NCBI RefSeq assembly: GCF_035917675.1
Contig: NZ_CP109104.1
Location: forward strand, 1,364,001 to 1,428,000
DNA length: 64,000 nucleotides
Source of the DNA: Streptomyces sp. NBC_01775
GTDB taxonomy: Bacteria > Actinomycetota > Actinomycetes > Streptomycetales > Streptomycetaceae
Direction: 5' to 3'
The translations under genes and the position numbers were made by a program. Positions 1 through 8,591 of this stretch are shown one piece after another; the first letter of the stretch is position 1; each line of letters begins with the position of its first letter. Below the pieces are notes generated by a model, which did no database searches, had not been told where the DNA came from, and was given only the letters and a program-made list of their open reading frames with translations.

Positions 1-98
1 TCCAGGCTCTCCAGGTTGAGGTGCATCGCCCCCATCACGAGGCGGTTCGCGACCTTCAGCGAGCCGATCGCGCCGGGGCGCAGTACGTGGGCGAACAC
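1..98 (-). CDS. 2,4-dienoyl-CoA reductase-like NADH:flavin oxidoreductase (N-terminal fragment)
   Basis: Only the first 32 codons lie in the window; the gene continues past the left edge. It starts with GTG at 96-98, preceded by GAGGAG about 7 nt away. The peptide has the N-terminal signature of Old-Yellow-Enzyme/FadH-type reductases: an RPGxIGxLxxxNRLVMGAMH-like stretch, where the family usually has NRxVMxxMxTxxE. These enzymes reduce conjugated double bonds of CoA esters using FMN/FAD and an Fe-S cluster. It follows the ChcA-like gene on the same strand, with a strong hairpin between them. In CHC-CoA pathways a dienoyl-CoA-reductase homologue is one of the cassette members, which fits here by context. 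The family call is fairly secure for such a short piece; the substrate is inferred. Confidence 0.6.
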   Translation of the reverse strand, partial: MFAHVLRPGAIGSLKVANRLVMGAMHLNLESL

Positions 99-127
99 GC
101 GGGACTCCTCACTGTGTGCGGGCCGGT

Positions 128-169
128 GCCGGACCCGCCCGCCCGGCAGCGGAGGCGGGCGGGTCCGGC
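128..169 (-). terminator. Perfect 16-bp-stem hairpin between chcA-like gene and the dienoyl-reductase-like gene
   Basis: Arms at 128-143 and 154-169 pair perfectly (GCCGGACCCGCCCGCC and its complement) around a 10-nt loop. It lies in the 77-bp gap after the ChcA-like stop codon. There is no T-tract, as usual for actinomycete terminators, so it may terminate or only attenuate the operon before its last gene. Confidence 0.55.
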
Positions 170-175
170 AGGCCG

Positions 176-1057
176 TCATGCGGGCCGCTGAGGGCGTGGC
201 GGGAGCTGGAGTCCGGGTCCCGCGTCGGCGAAGAACGGGGGCGCGACGGCGCTGAGCCCGCCGTCGACGACCAGCGTCTGGCCGGTGACGTACTCCGACT
301 CGGGGGCGAGCAGGAAGGCGAGCACGTCGGCGATCTCCCGTACCGTGCCGGGGCGGCCCTTGGGGATGCGGTCGAGCACCGTCCGCATGTCGGGCATGCC
401 CTGGACGTTGTAGAAGAACTCCAGCGAGTCGGAGTCGATCAGGCCGCCGTTGACCGCGTTGACGTTGACGCCGTAGGGCGCGAACTCCAGTGCCATGTAG
501 CGCACCCAAGCCTCGATGGCCGCCTTCATGGCGCCGAGCGTGGAGTAGGTGGGGTAGGCGCGCACGGAGCCGTAGGAGGAGAGCGTGACGATCCTGCCGC
601 CCTGGTCCATGAGCTTGACCGCCTCTTGCGCGCCGAGCACGAAGGGGCGCAGGTTCATGGCGTAGGAGCGGTCGAGGTGGTGGGGTTTGAGATCGACGAT
701 GTTCTTGAAGGCGCTGGCCGCGGCGTTGGAGACGAACCAGTCCAGTCGCCCGCAGCGTCTGGCGACCTCGTCGAAGAGCGCGGTGACACCCTCGGGAGTC
801 TCGATATCCGCCTGTACGGCGAACCCGCTGCCGCCCAGCGCCTCGATGTCGGCGACGGTCTTCTCGGCGAGGTCGGCGTTCTTCTTGTAGTTGACGGCGA
901 CGGTCGCCCGGTCGCGGCGGGCCAGGGTCAAGGCCAGCTCCCTGCCGATGCCGCGCGAGGCCCCGGTGATCAGCGCGACCTTTCCGGTCCTGTTGCCACT
1001 GGTCTTCCCGGTGTCGCTCGTCTTCCCGGTGCCACTCGTCTTCCCGGTGTCACTCAT
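176..1057 (-). CDS. chcA: ChcA/FabL-type SDR enoyl reductase (putative 1-cyclohexenylcarbonyl-CoA reductase)
   Basis: A 293-residue short-chain dehydrogenase/reductase. A TGASRGIG nucleotide-binding turn lies near residues 32-39. An SNAA motif is followed by the enoyl-reductase arrangement Tyr-x6-Lys (YSTLGAMK) rather than the YxxxK of ordinary SDRs. The FabL/ChcA hallmarks NAVNGGxIDSD and VTGQTxxVDGG are also present. ChcA reduces 1-cyclohexenylcarbonyl-CoA to cyclohexanecarboxyl-CoA in ansatrienin-type CHC-CoA biosynthesis, and the company of an EPSPS-like/ligase fusion and an acyl-CoA dehydrogenase supports that role here. The ATG overlaps the stop of the upstream dehydrogenase (ATGA) and has GGAGGAG in front. 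The first ~22 residues are an odd TGKTS-repeat extension encoded by an 18-bp tandem repeat. FabL-type fatty-acid synthesis is the alternative role. Confidence 0.75.
   Translation of the reverse strand: MSDTGKTSGTGKTSDTGKTSGNRTGKVALITGASRGIGRELALTLARRDRATVAVNYKKNADLAEKTVADIEALGGSGFAVQADIETPEGVTALFDEVARRCGRLDWFVSNAAASAFKNIVDLKPHHLDRSYAMNLRPFVLGAQEAVKLMDQGGRIVTLSSYGSVRAYPTYSTLGAMKAAIEAWVRYMALEFAPYGVNVNAVNGGLIDSDSLEFFYNVQGMPDMRTVLDRIPKGRPGTVREIADVLAFLLAPESEYVTGQTLVVDGGLSAVAPPFFADAGPGLQLPPRPQRPA
1002..1055. repeat. Three 18-bp tandem repeats encoding the SDR N-terminal extension
   Basis: Units at 1002-1019, 1020-1037 and 1038-1055 (GTCTTCCCGGTGTCGCTC and variants) keep the reading frame and encode a repeated S-D/G-T-G-K-T peptide ahead of the Rossmann fold. 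The array ends inside the start-codon region, so copy number would change only the N-terminal tail. Confidence 0.85.
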
Positions 1058-2159
1058 CGGGCTCCTCCCCGGGCGGTCCGGCGCAGCAGTTCACGGAAGA
1101 CGACGGTCTTCTGGATCTCGTTGGTGCCCTCTTCGAAGCGCTGGGCGCGTGCGTCGCGGTAGACGCGCTCGATGGGGCTGGTCTTCCAGTAGCCGAGCCC
1201 GCCGTGCACCTGGAGCGCCTTGTCGGTGACGCGGGTGAGCATGGACACGGCGGTCATCTTGGCCATGGACCACAGCATGGAGGCGTCCTCGCCGCCCGCC
1301 TCGAAGGCGCGCGCCGCGTGCAGGACGAGCTGCTTGGCGGCCTCGATGTCGGCGGCGTTCTCGGCGAGCATGAACTGGACGGCCTGCCGCTCGCTGAGCT
1401 TCTTGCCGAAGGTGACGCGGCGTTCGGCGTAGTCGAGCGCGAGCTCCTGGGCGCGCTCGGCCAGCCCGACACAGCTCATTCCGACGGAGATGCGCGAGGG
1501 CGTCAGAAAGCCGCCGAGCGCCACGTCCAGGCCCTGGCCCTCCTTGCCGAGGCGGTTGGCCACGGGCACGGGGGCGCGCGAGAAGTGGAGGGAGGCGTGG
1601 TCGGTGCCGGTGACCCCCATGGTCCGGGAGGTGTCCTCGACCCGCACGCCCTCGGCGTCCCTGGGCACGAGCAGCGAGACGGTGCCCTCGTGCCCTGTGG
1701 TGCCCTCGACGCGGCGGCGAGCAGGTAGTAGTCGCAGCTGACACCGAAGGTGATCAGGTGCTTGTCGCCGGTGAGGTAGTAGGTGTCGCCTTCCCGGACG
1801 ACGGAGGCGGTGATGTCGGCGCCGGTGCCGTTGCCCGGCTCGGTCAGGGTGAAGGCGATCTTGATGTCGCCCTCGATGGCGGGCAGGACGAACTTCTTGC
1901 GCTGCTCCTCGGTGGCGAAGGGGTCCATGGCGCGCCAGATGCCGTTGACGACGTGCACGACCATCCGGAGGGAGCCGTGGGACCGGGAGAAGATCTCCAT
2001 GAGGCCCATCCACTGGGTGAACGAGAGCCCGTGGCCGCCGTATGCGCGCGGGGCCGCCATCCGCAGGAAGCCCCGCTCGCGCAGTTCGGCCCACAGTTGT
2101 CCGGGCACCTGCCCGGTGGCCTCGATCCGCCCGGCCCACTCCTCACCGGGCCCGGTCAC
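1054..2159 (-). pseudogene. Acyl-CoA dehydrogenase of the CHC-CoA cassette, frameshifted
   Basis: Joined across frames, this is a normal acyl-CoA dehydrogenase: an N-terminal helical part, the FTLTEPGNGTGADI core with the flavin-contacting strand, and a C-terminal domain with YAERRVTFGKKL, QVHGGLGYW and RDARAQRFEEGTNEIQ. The first half reads in one frame from a GTG at 2159. Near 1711-1719 (a GCGGCGGC run) the sequence slips, and the C-terminal half continues in another frame to 1054. A second problem may lie upstream: codons matching the usual YERLREQ-type N-terminus lie 5' of 2159 but are cut off by an in-frame stop. In CHC-CoA pathways this enzyme introduces a double bond in the ring. It sits between the ligase fusion and chcA, overlapping the latter by 4 nt. 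A sequencing error is the main alternative to a true pseudogene. Confidence 0.7.
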
Positions 2160-2220
2160 CCAGGAGATGACCTGCTCCCGCAGCCGCTCGTACTGTGCGG
2201 GCCGACACCTTGCTGCTCAC

Positions 2221-5196
2221 TCACTTGATGTTCTCCGTTTCGGTGCTGGAGCCGAGCCCGGCGGTGCTGGAGCCGAGCCCGGTGGTGCTGGAACCGAGCC
2301 CGGAGCCGAGCCCGGCGGTGCTGGGGTCCAGCGCCCGGTCTGTCTCCTGGCGCTGCGGGCGCAGGCCGCGTGCCCGCTCCCGCAGCCGGAACTTCTGGAT
2401 CTTTCCGGCCTCGTTGCGGGGCAGCGCTCCCGCGAGGATCTCCAGGCGCTCGGGCCAGTACTGCTTGGCCACCTGATGGGCGTCGAGATACTTCTGCATT
2501 TCCTCGAACTCCAGCCCGGCGCCGTCGTCTTCGAGAACGACGAAGGCGCAGGCGCGTTCACCGAGCCGCTCGTCCGGCATGGCGACGACGGCCACGTCGG
2601 CGACAGCCGGGTGGTCGTGCAGCAGCTGTTCGACCTCGGCGACGGGGATCTTCTCGCCGCCCCTGTTGATGACGTCCTTGACCCGTCCGGTGATCCGCAG
2701 GAAGCCGGCGGCGTCGATGGCCGCCAGGCAAGTCTCGGTGGAGCCGAAGGCGCCCAGCACGGTGGTGCCCAGCACCCGGCCGGCGCGCTCGGCCGGCCCG
2801 CGCGGCACGGTGGCGCCGGTGGCCACGAAGATCCGCAGGTCCTGGGGCGCCCGCTCGCCGTCCTCGACGGCGCGTAGGAGGTCCGTCAGGAAGGGTGTGG
2901 CGGCCTGGACGAAGGTCGCCCGGTGCTCGCGCAGCGACTTCAGTGCCAGGCCCGCGTGCCACTCGGCCTGCACGATCTGCGGGACGCCGAGGACGAGCGC
3001 GAGCCACATGCCGTAGAGGAAGCCGGTCTGGTGGGCGAGCGGTGAGGGGATCCAGACGGTGTCGGCGCCGGTGAGCCCGAGGTGGCGGATCTCCATGGAC
3101 GCGGCGCGGGTGAGCGCTTCGGAGCGCTGGAGGACGCCCTTGGGCTCGCCGGTGGTACCAGAGGTGAACAGGAGCTGGGTGAGGTCTTCAGAGCTGGGAA
3201 CGCGGGACGTGAGCGCTTCCTCGTCCAGGGGCGTGGCGGCGAGTGCGGACTCCCAGTCGTGCCACTGGATGCGGTCCGCGGTCCCGGCGGTGGCGGGCAC
3301 CTCGGCGGGCCCGCTCTCCCTGGGCAGGACCACGACGTGTTCGAGCCTGCCGGTGTCCCTCCCGGCGCTGTCCGCGAAGCCCTCGGCGGCCAGCGCGGCG
3401 ATCTCGGCGGCGTGCCGTCTGCCGCGGAACTCCCCGGGCAGCGGCAGCACTCGGGCGCCGGAGCGGCGCAGTATGAACGCCGTCTCGCGCTCGCGGAAGA
3501 TCGGCATGATGGGGCAGCACAGGGCCCGCACCCGCACGCAGGCCAGGGCGATGGCGGTGAACTCCGCGCGGTTGGGCAGTTGGAAGGCGACGGCCTCGCC
3601 GGGCTGGACCCCGAGCCGCAGCAACAGCGCGGCGATGTGCTCGCCGCGCTCGTGGAGCGCGGACCAGGTGAGCGAGGTGCTGCCGCAGGCCCGTACGTCG
3701 ACGAGCGCGGTGCCGTCGGGGTCGGACCCGGCACGGCGGGCGACCAGTTCGGGCAGCGTGTGGGTGGCGGCCTCGTCGGGCCGGGATACGTCCGGGGCCT
3801 GCCGAGCACGTCCGGTAGCGCGCTTGCCCTCGGCGGCTGTACGTCTGCCGCCCTCGGCGACCATGGGCCCGCCGCCTTCGGCGACCGCACCTCTGCCGCC
3901 CTCGACGGTCATGGGGATGCCGAGGGTGTTCATCGATTCCAGGAAGGCCGGGTAGGAGATCCGGTACGCGTGGGGGTAGGTGAGCGTGGTGCGGCCGGAG
4001 GCGCGGGAGGCGGCCACGGCCAGGGACATCAGCACCCGGTGGTCGTTGAAGGAGGACAGCCGGGTGCCGACGAGCCGCTTGGCCCCGCCGGCGACCCGCA
4101 ACGTCTCGCCCTCCAGCTCCAGTTCGCCACCCATGGAGTTGAGCTGGAGCATGGCGGCGGCGCGGTCGGACTCCTTGAGGCGGGTGTGGGCGACGTGCCG
4201 GAAGACGGTCTCGCCCTGCGCGAAGGTGCCGAGCGCGGCCAGCACCGGCAGCATGTCGGGCACCTCGCGGCAGTCGACCTCGACGCCCTTGAGGTCGATA
4301 CCGTCGTGCCGGATGCGGACGCCGCGCCCGGCCGGGTCCAGCTCCAGGGGGATGCCCATGGCCTGGACGAGGTCGAGGAAGTGCGCCTCGGGATGGTCGG
4401 CGGGGCTGCCGTGCAGCCTGTTCATGCCGCGCAGCAGCAGGTCGGAGGGGTGGAGCGCGGCGGCGGCGATCCCGAAGGCGGCCGAGCCGATGTCGGGCGG
4501 CATCGTCAGCTCGGCCGGGGTTGCCCGCTGGCCGCCCTCGGTCTCGAAGCGCCGCCAGTCCTCGGAGACGTCCACGGCCAGCCCGAACTGCCGCATCATG
4601 GCGACGGTCAGCTCCAGGTAGGGCCGTTCGTTCAGCTCGCCCTCGACCTCGATGACGGTGGACCCTGTCGCGAACGGCGCGAGCAGGATCAGCCCGGAGA
4701 TCCACTGTGAGAGAGTGCCGGCGATGCGGACGTGCCCGCCGGTGGGCCGCTCGGGCCGGACATGGACGGGGGGACAGCCGTCGGCCGACTCCAGTCCGAC
4801 ACCCATGCCGCGCAGCGCGTCCAGCAGGGGGCCGACGGGGCGGCGCTTGAAGTACTTCTGCCCCGTCACGGTCACCGGCCGCTCGGCGAGCGAGGCCAGC
4901 CCGATCATGAAGTACAAGGTGGTGCCCGAGCTGCCCGCGGAGACGGCGGAGCGGCGGGGCCGATAGGGGCCGCCGTGTACGACGAAGGAGTCGCCGTCAA
5001 CCTCGACGCGCGTGCCGAGCCCGCGCAGGAACCGCACCGTGTACTGCACATGCCGGGCGTCGGACAGGCCACGTACCACGCTGGTGCCCTCGGCGAGAGA
5101 GGCGAGGATCAGGGCGCGGTGCGCGTGGTACTTGGAGTTGGGGACGCGGACCTCACCGGTCAGCGGCCGGCGGGCCCCTTTGACAAGAAGGTGCAT
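2221..5196 (-). CDS. EPSP synthase-like / acyl-CoA ligase fusion (PlmJK/AnsJK type), ligase domain internally deleted
   Basis: A 991-residue two-domain protein. Residues ~1-430 have the EPSP-synthase fold: NSKYHAHRAL where AroA has GSKSxxxRAL, SGTT, RLKESDR and FNDHR. The Arg normally following the NxGT motif is replaced (SSGTTLYF), so it is not an ordinary AroA. A repetitive Gly/Glu/Arg linker joins a class-I adenylating ligase (~470-960) with LLFTSGTTGEPKG, GSTET, ITGRVKDVINRGGEKIP and a C-terminal GKIQKF lysine. This fused pair is characteristic of CHC-CoA biosynthesis from shikimate, where shikimate is dehydrated and activated as a CoA ester. GSTET is followed after only ~11 residues by GFLRITGR. 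The ~60-70 residues that normally lie between, including the YRTGD aspartate, are missing in frame, so ligase activity is doubtful. ATG at 5196 was chosen as the start of the AroA homology. Confidence 0.75.
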   Translation of the reverse strand: MHLLVKGARRPLTGEVRVPNSKYHAHRALILASLAEGTSVVRGLSDARHVQYTVRFLRGLGTRVEVDGDSFVVHGGPYRPRRSAVSAGSSGTTLYFMIGLASLAERPVTVTGQKYFKRRPVGPLLDALRGMGVGLESADGCPPVHVRPERPTGGHVRIAGTLSQWISGLILLAPFATGSTVIEVEGELNERPYLELTVAMMRQFGLAVDVSEDWRRFETEGGQRATPAELTMPPDIGSAAFGIAAAALHPSDLLLRGMNRLHGSPADHPEAHFLDLVQAMGIPLELDPAGRGVRIRHDGIDLKGVEVDCREVPDMLPVLAALGTFAQGETVFRHVAHTRLKESDRAAAMLQLNSMGGELELEGETLRVAGGAKRLVGTRLSSFNDHRVLMSLAVAASRASGRTTLTYPHAYRISYPAFLESMNTLGIPMTVEGGRGAVAEGGGPMVAEGGRRTAAEGKRATGRARQAPDVSRPDEAATHTLPELVARRAGSDPDGTALVDVRACGSTSLTWSALHERGEHIAALLLRLGVQPGEAVAFQLPNRAEFTAIALACVRVRALCCPIMPIFRERETAFILRRSGARVLPLPGEFRGRRHAAEIAALAAEGFADSAGRDTGRLEHVVVLPRESGPAEVPATAGTADRIQWHDWESALAATPLDEEALTSRVPSSEDLTQLLFTSGTTGEPKGVLQRSEALTRAASMEIRHLGLTGADTVWIPSPLAHQTGFLYGMWLALVLGVPQIVQAEWHAGLALKSLREHRATFVQAATPFLTDLLRAVEDGERAPQDLRIFVATGATVPRGPAERAGRVLGTTVLGAFGSTETCLAAIDAAGFLRITGRVKDVINRGGEKIPVAEVEQLLHDHPAVADVAVVAMPDERLGERACAFVVLEDDGAGLEFEEMQKYLDAHQVAKQYWPERLEILAGALPRNEAGKIQKFRLRERARGLRPQRQETDRALDPSTAGLGSGLGSSTTGLGSSTAGLGSSTETENIK
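2242..2324. repeat. 21-bp tandem repeats at the 3' end of the fusion gene
   Basis: Near-identical 21-bp units (GGTGCTGGAGCCGAGCCCGGC and variants) start at 2242, 2263 and 2284, followed by a partial fourth. In frame they encode a repeated S-T-A/T-G-L-G-S tail of the ligase, beyond its catalytic C-terminal domain. Confidence 0.85.
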
Positions 5197-5600
5197 ATGT
5201 GGCGCTTCCCATACCCGGGTTACGGCACGGCGGGGCGTGCCATGGGCGGATGAAGGACGGTGTACTTCTGGATACTTTGGGCTGATATATGCCGTGCCGA
5301 TCCTTACGACCGCCCCCGCGGTACGCGCGGAGCCGTGCCGTCCGATCCCCGGACCGCAACCTCACGGAGTAACGCGCGACGAGCCGCTCGCACCGGCCTG
5401 ACACGGCCTGACGCGGCCTCGCACCGGCCTCGCACGGCGCCGTGCGAGCGACGGAGGGCCGGGAGACGGGACACATGCGGGCAGCACGCGGCGCCCCGCC
5501 GTATGTGAGAGGCAGCGGGGCGGCCGGATGGCGGGGGTGGAGTCAGGCGGGTGGAGCCGGGGGGAGCCTGGGGCGGTGGAGCCGGGGTGAAGTGAGGGGC
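5197..5600. other. Intergenic region upstream of the CHC-CoA operon
   Basis: No gene is supported here. A locally AT-richer stretch at about 5255-5300 (around GGATACTTTGGGCTGATATATG) precedes the minus-strand fusion gene and is the likely promoter region, though no clear -35/-10 pair can be defended. At 5385-5440 degenerate copies of CGGCCTGACACGG occur, and at 5533-5590 G-rich copies of GGTGGAGCCGGGG. Both are non-coding minisatellite-like tracts just after the YchJ-like gene. Confidence 0.4.
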
Positions 5601-6071
5601 TCAGTTCCCGTCGACGTAGACCCAGGCGCCCTCGTGGCGTACGAAGCGGCTGTGCTCGCTCTGGGTGCCGGACTCCCCGTCAGCCCCGGCGTAGTGGGCC
5701 CGGAAGGTGACGGTGCCCTCGCCGTGGAACGCGCTGCCGCCGGACGTGGCAAGGATCTCCAGCCCCGTCCATCGCAGCCCGTCGGCGAGGTCGAGCCGCG
5801 CGGGGCGGGTGTCCGGATGCCAGGTGCGCAGCAGATAGGCCGGGTCGCCCAGCGCGAAGGCGGCGTAGCGGGAGCGCATCAGCTCCTCAGCGGTGCCTGC
5901 CGCCGCGCCTCCCCCGTGGAACCGTCCGCAGCACTGCCCGTAGGCGGTGCGGCCACAGGGGCAGGGAGCCGCCGGATCGGGGGCGCCGCCGACCCTGCCG
6001 CCGCCTTGTCGCGGGGCGCGCCGGGCCCCGCTGTCGGCTCGGGCTGCGCGGGAGGGCTTGCGTCGGGACAT
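5601..6071 (-). CDS. YchJ-family (UPF0225) SEC-C motif protein
   Basis: 156 residues from the ATG at 6071, which has a GGGGG ribosome-binding site. After a basic, low-complexity N-terminus comes a SEC-C-type zinc motif (CPCGRTAYGQCCGRFH), then the conserved AEELMRSRYAAFALGDPAYLLRTWHP segment and a small beta-rich C-terminal domain. YchJ proteins are widespread small cytoplasmic proteins of unknown biochemical role; the C-terminal part resembles a SnoaL/NTF2-like fold. Longer upstream starts are possible but add only low-complexity sequence. It stands alone between the CHC-CoA operon and the TOMM cluster and is probably unrelated to either. Confidence 0.8.
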   Translation of the reverse strand: MSRRKPSRAARADSGARRAPRQGGGRVGGAPDPAAPCPCGRTAYGQCCGRFHGGGAAAGTAEELMRSRYAAFALGDPAYLLRTWHPDTRPARLDLADGLRWTGLEILATSGGSAFHGEGTVTFRAHYAGADGESGTQSEHSRFVRHEGAWVYVDGN

Positions 6072-6605
6072 GCCCCCATGGTGCCGGACGAGCGTGGAGC
6101 GGTGCGGCGGGGCTCCGGTGTACCCGGCCGCCGCGGGGGCACCGTCGGATTCTGCTGCTGGCCGTACAGGGATTCCAGTCCCCTGCCGTACCAGGACCCC
6201 AGCACGGCACCCGCGTGCTGTTCCATGGCCGAACGCAGGGGCGAGGGCGGCGCGTTGCAGAGCAGACACACGGCGCTCATCACGGTGACGACAGCCACCA
6301 GAGGGGCCCAGACGAGGAGTAACCCTCGGGTGCCGAGCACCGCCGGGACGGCCTGTCCCGCGTGCTCTTGATGCGCGTCAGCGCTGGTCGTTCGCCACAT
6401 GGCCCGATTCCTGGGCGGTGCGCCGACCTCCGACACCACCCGTCTCGCAAGATCACTCATTGCGGCGAATCAGCGGAGGCCGGCGCATGGCAGGCGACCT
6501 GCGGGGCCAGTCACGCGGGGACGGCGGAGGCGGGGAGGCCGGGTGGCACACGCCCACAGGCATACGCGAGGGCGCGCCCCCACACGACACGAGGGGGTAC
6601 GACGC
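6072..6605. other. Region upstream of the TOMM genes; weak candidate for a small membrane protein
   Basis: This 530-bp gap contains the TOMM operon promoter region but no certain gene. On the minus strand an open frame beginning at ATG 6400 encodes one hydrophobic helix (GLLLVWAPLVAVVTVMSAVC) and then a Pro/Gly/Ala-rich tail that overlaps the YchJ-like gene. An AGGAAT precedes the ATG at a long distance. I regard it as possible but not supported. Confidence 0.25.
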
Positions 6606-8591
6606 ATGCGGCCACGGTTGCGGGATCACGTGCTGTTCACGGAGCGGCCGGACGGCACCTACGTGCACGCCCCGCACGGCGGCACGCTCCTCCGGGGCCC
6701 CGGGCTGCACCCGTGGCTGACCCGCCTCGCGCCCTTTCTCACGGGCGAGCACACCCTCGCCGAGCTGGTCGGAGAGCTGCCGCCGGACCGCCGCGACATG
6801 GTCGAAAACCTGGTCGAGGAGCTCGCACGCGGCGGATACGTACGCGACCACACTCCCGGGCGCCCACCGCCCCGTCCCCGTCCTACGGCGGACGAACCGC
6901 ACGCGCCCGCCGAGCAGCTCGCCTTCCTCGGCTACACCGCCGACCACCCCGAAGACCGCCTCCAGCGCCTGCGCGAGGCCCGCATCGTGGTCTCCGGGAG
7001 CGCCCCGGCCCTGCCGCTGCTGACGGAAGTGATGCGCCTGGGCCTGCACTCGGGTTGGCGCTCGGTGCGAACGGTCGTGCGGGAAGGGGCGGGACCGCCG
7101 GGCGCTGCCGTGGCCGTGCCCACTGATACCTCGGGAGCCGCCACCGCACGGCCTGTCAGCGCATGGGCCGCCAGCGCAGGGGCTGTCACCGCAGAAAGCG
7201 ATCTGCTGATCTGGGTGACCGGCCGGGGCGAGGCTCCTCCGGAGGGGGGCCGGGGGGCGTGGTGTCCGGTCCGGCTCTCCGAGGCGGCGGCGTGGGTGGG
7301 GCCGGTGATGGCGGCGGAGGACCGTACGGCCGGTGACGTCGGGGAGGGCGACGGCGCGCTCGACGCCGGCGCCGTCTCCGTGGTGGCCGCTCAGGTGGTG
7401 CTGATGTGCACGCGGCAGCTGGCGGGCCTGGAGGGCGGCCCAGGCGACGAGGCATCCGGGCGCGGCCCGTCAGGGACCACAGCCGTCCCGTCAGGGACCA
7501 CAGCCGTGCGGGTGGACCTGCCGGAACTGACAACCTCGGAGCATCCGGTCACACACAGCACGCCGCAGCATCCGGTCATACACCGCGCAGCGCCCCGGCA
7601 TCCGGTCACATTCCGCGCGACGGCCCGGCATCCGGTCGCCCTCTGTCCCACAGCCGAGGCGGTCACGGCGTGGTGGGCCTCGCCCGCGCTCCCCATGTCC
7701 GAGCTGTGGAGCCGCGTCGCCCCCTTGGTGGACCCGTACACCGGCATCCTGCGCGAGGTCTCCGCCGGCTCCTGGCATCAGCACCCGTGGTGGACCTGCC
7801 GCGCCGTGCTCGAAGACGGCACGCTCATCGGCGCCCACGGCCCCACCCGCGAGTCGGCGCGCTCCCTGGCGGCTCTACGAGCCCTCGCCACGGCGAACTC
7901 CCCCGAAGGGCCCGTCTGGGGCTGGGATCTCACCGACGGCAGGCCCCGCCTGCTGACGGCCCACGAAGGCGCTGAAGCCCATACAGCCGCGGGGCTCAGC
8001 CCGGCAGAGGCGGCACTGGAAGGAGTGCGGGAACTGGCCGAGCGCGAGGTCGCCGCACGGCTGGCGCACCATCAATGCGCGCCGGTCGGCATCCCGGGTG
8101 GAGGGGAACGGGAGCTGCTACGGGCCACGGGGTGTGATGTGCGGGCCTTTGATCTGTCCGCTGTGCTGTGCGGGGTGCCCTCCTACGCCGTGACGCTCGA
8201 CGGTGCGGCCGTCGTGCTGCGTTGCGGGCAGGAGCCCGGCGCGACGCTCGCCGAGGCCCTCGGTCTGGCGCTGCTGGCCTGGCAGGCGGCGCACGACGGG
8301 GGCGCCGCCTACGCACCACGCCCGCCACGCCCCCTCCCCCAACTCCCCGACGCCGCACCCCCCTCCGGCCCCGTACCCCACTCCGGCGCCGCCCTTTCCG
8401 GGAACGAAGCCACCGCACGTCCTGTCGGCCTCCTCGAAGGGCTGACCACGGCGGGACTTCGCCCGGTGGCCGTTCCCCTGCCCGCCGGCGGCCCCTACGT
8501 GGCGAAGGTGATCCTCCTGAACGAAGACGAAGGTGAAGGTGAAGGAGAAGGACCGGCTCCCGTCGGTGCGGGACGGAGGGAGGAGGCGTGA
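6606..8591 (+). CDS. TOMM precursor leader-binding protein (ocin_ThiF-like, TbtF type)
   Basis: 661 residues from ATG 6606 (GAGGGGG before it). Residues ~8-85 resemble a RiPP recognition element: a winged-helix segment ending in LAELVGELPPDRRDM and GGYVRD. A degenerate E1/ThiF-like domain follows (LREARIVVSGSAPAL) without the ATP and adenylation residues. The C-terminal third (VDPYTGILREV to a LLAWQAAHDGG region) matches the tail of actinomycete ocin_ThiF-like partners of YcaO enzymes. Its expected role is to bind the precursor leader and present the core to the cyclodehydratase. The stop overlaps the next gene's GTG (GTGA), indicating translational coupling. A repeat-rich linker with HPVTxR units lies near residues 310-350, and an EGEGEGEG run near the C-terminus. 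Confidence 0.8.
   Translation: MRPRLRDHVLFTERPDGTYVHAPHGGTLLRGPGLHPWLTRLAPFLTGEHTLAELVGELPPDRRDMVENLVEELARGGYVRDHTPGRPPPRPRPTADEPHAPAEQLAFLGYTADHPEDRLQRLREARIVVSGSAPALPLLTEVMRLGLHSGWRSVRTVVREGAGPPGAAVAVPTDTSGAATARPVSAWAASAGAVTAESDLLIWVTGRGEAPPEGGRGAWCPVRLSEAAAWVGPVMAAEDRTAGDVGEGDGALDAGAVSVVAAQVVLMCTRQLAGLEGGPGDEASGRGPSGTTAVPSGTTAVRVDLPELTTSEHPVTHSTPQHPVIHRAAPRHPVTFRATARHPVALCPTAEAVTAWWASPALPMSELWSRVAPLVDPYTGILREVSAGSWHQHPWWTCRAVLEDGTLIGAHGPTRESARSLAALRALATANSPEGPVWGWDLTDGRPRLLTAHEGAEAHTAAGLSPAEAALEGVRELAEREVAARLAHHQCAPVGIPGGGERELLRATGCDVRAFDLSAVLCGVPSYAVTLDGAAVVLRCGQEPGATLAEALGLALLAWQAAHDGGAAYAPRPPRPLPQLPDAAPPSGPVPHSGAALSGNEATARPVGLLEGLTTAGLRPVAVPLPAGGPYVAKVILLNEDEGEGEGEGPAPVGAGRREEA
7543..7640. 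repeat. In-frame CATCCGGTC repeats in the leader-binding gene
   Basis: Four copies of CATCCGGTC spaced about 27-33 bp apart encode repeated HPV tripeptides in the linker between the ThiF-like and C-terminal parts. Just upstream (about 7470-7510) a PSGTTAV-encoding unit is duplicated. Confidence 0.7.

Noticed and set aside
116..1162. Plus-strand open frame of 348 codons over the chcA-like gene
   Set aside because: The opposite strand encodes a complete SDR with all motifs; the plus frame is a codon-bias artefact.
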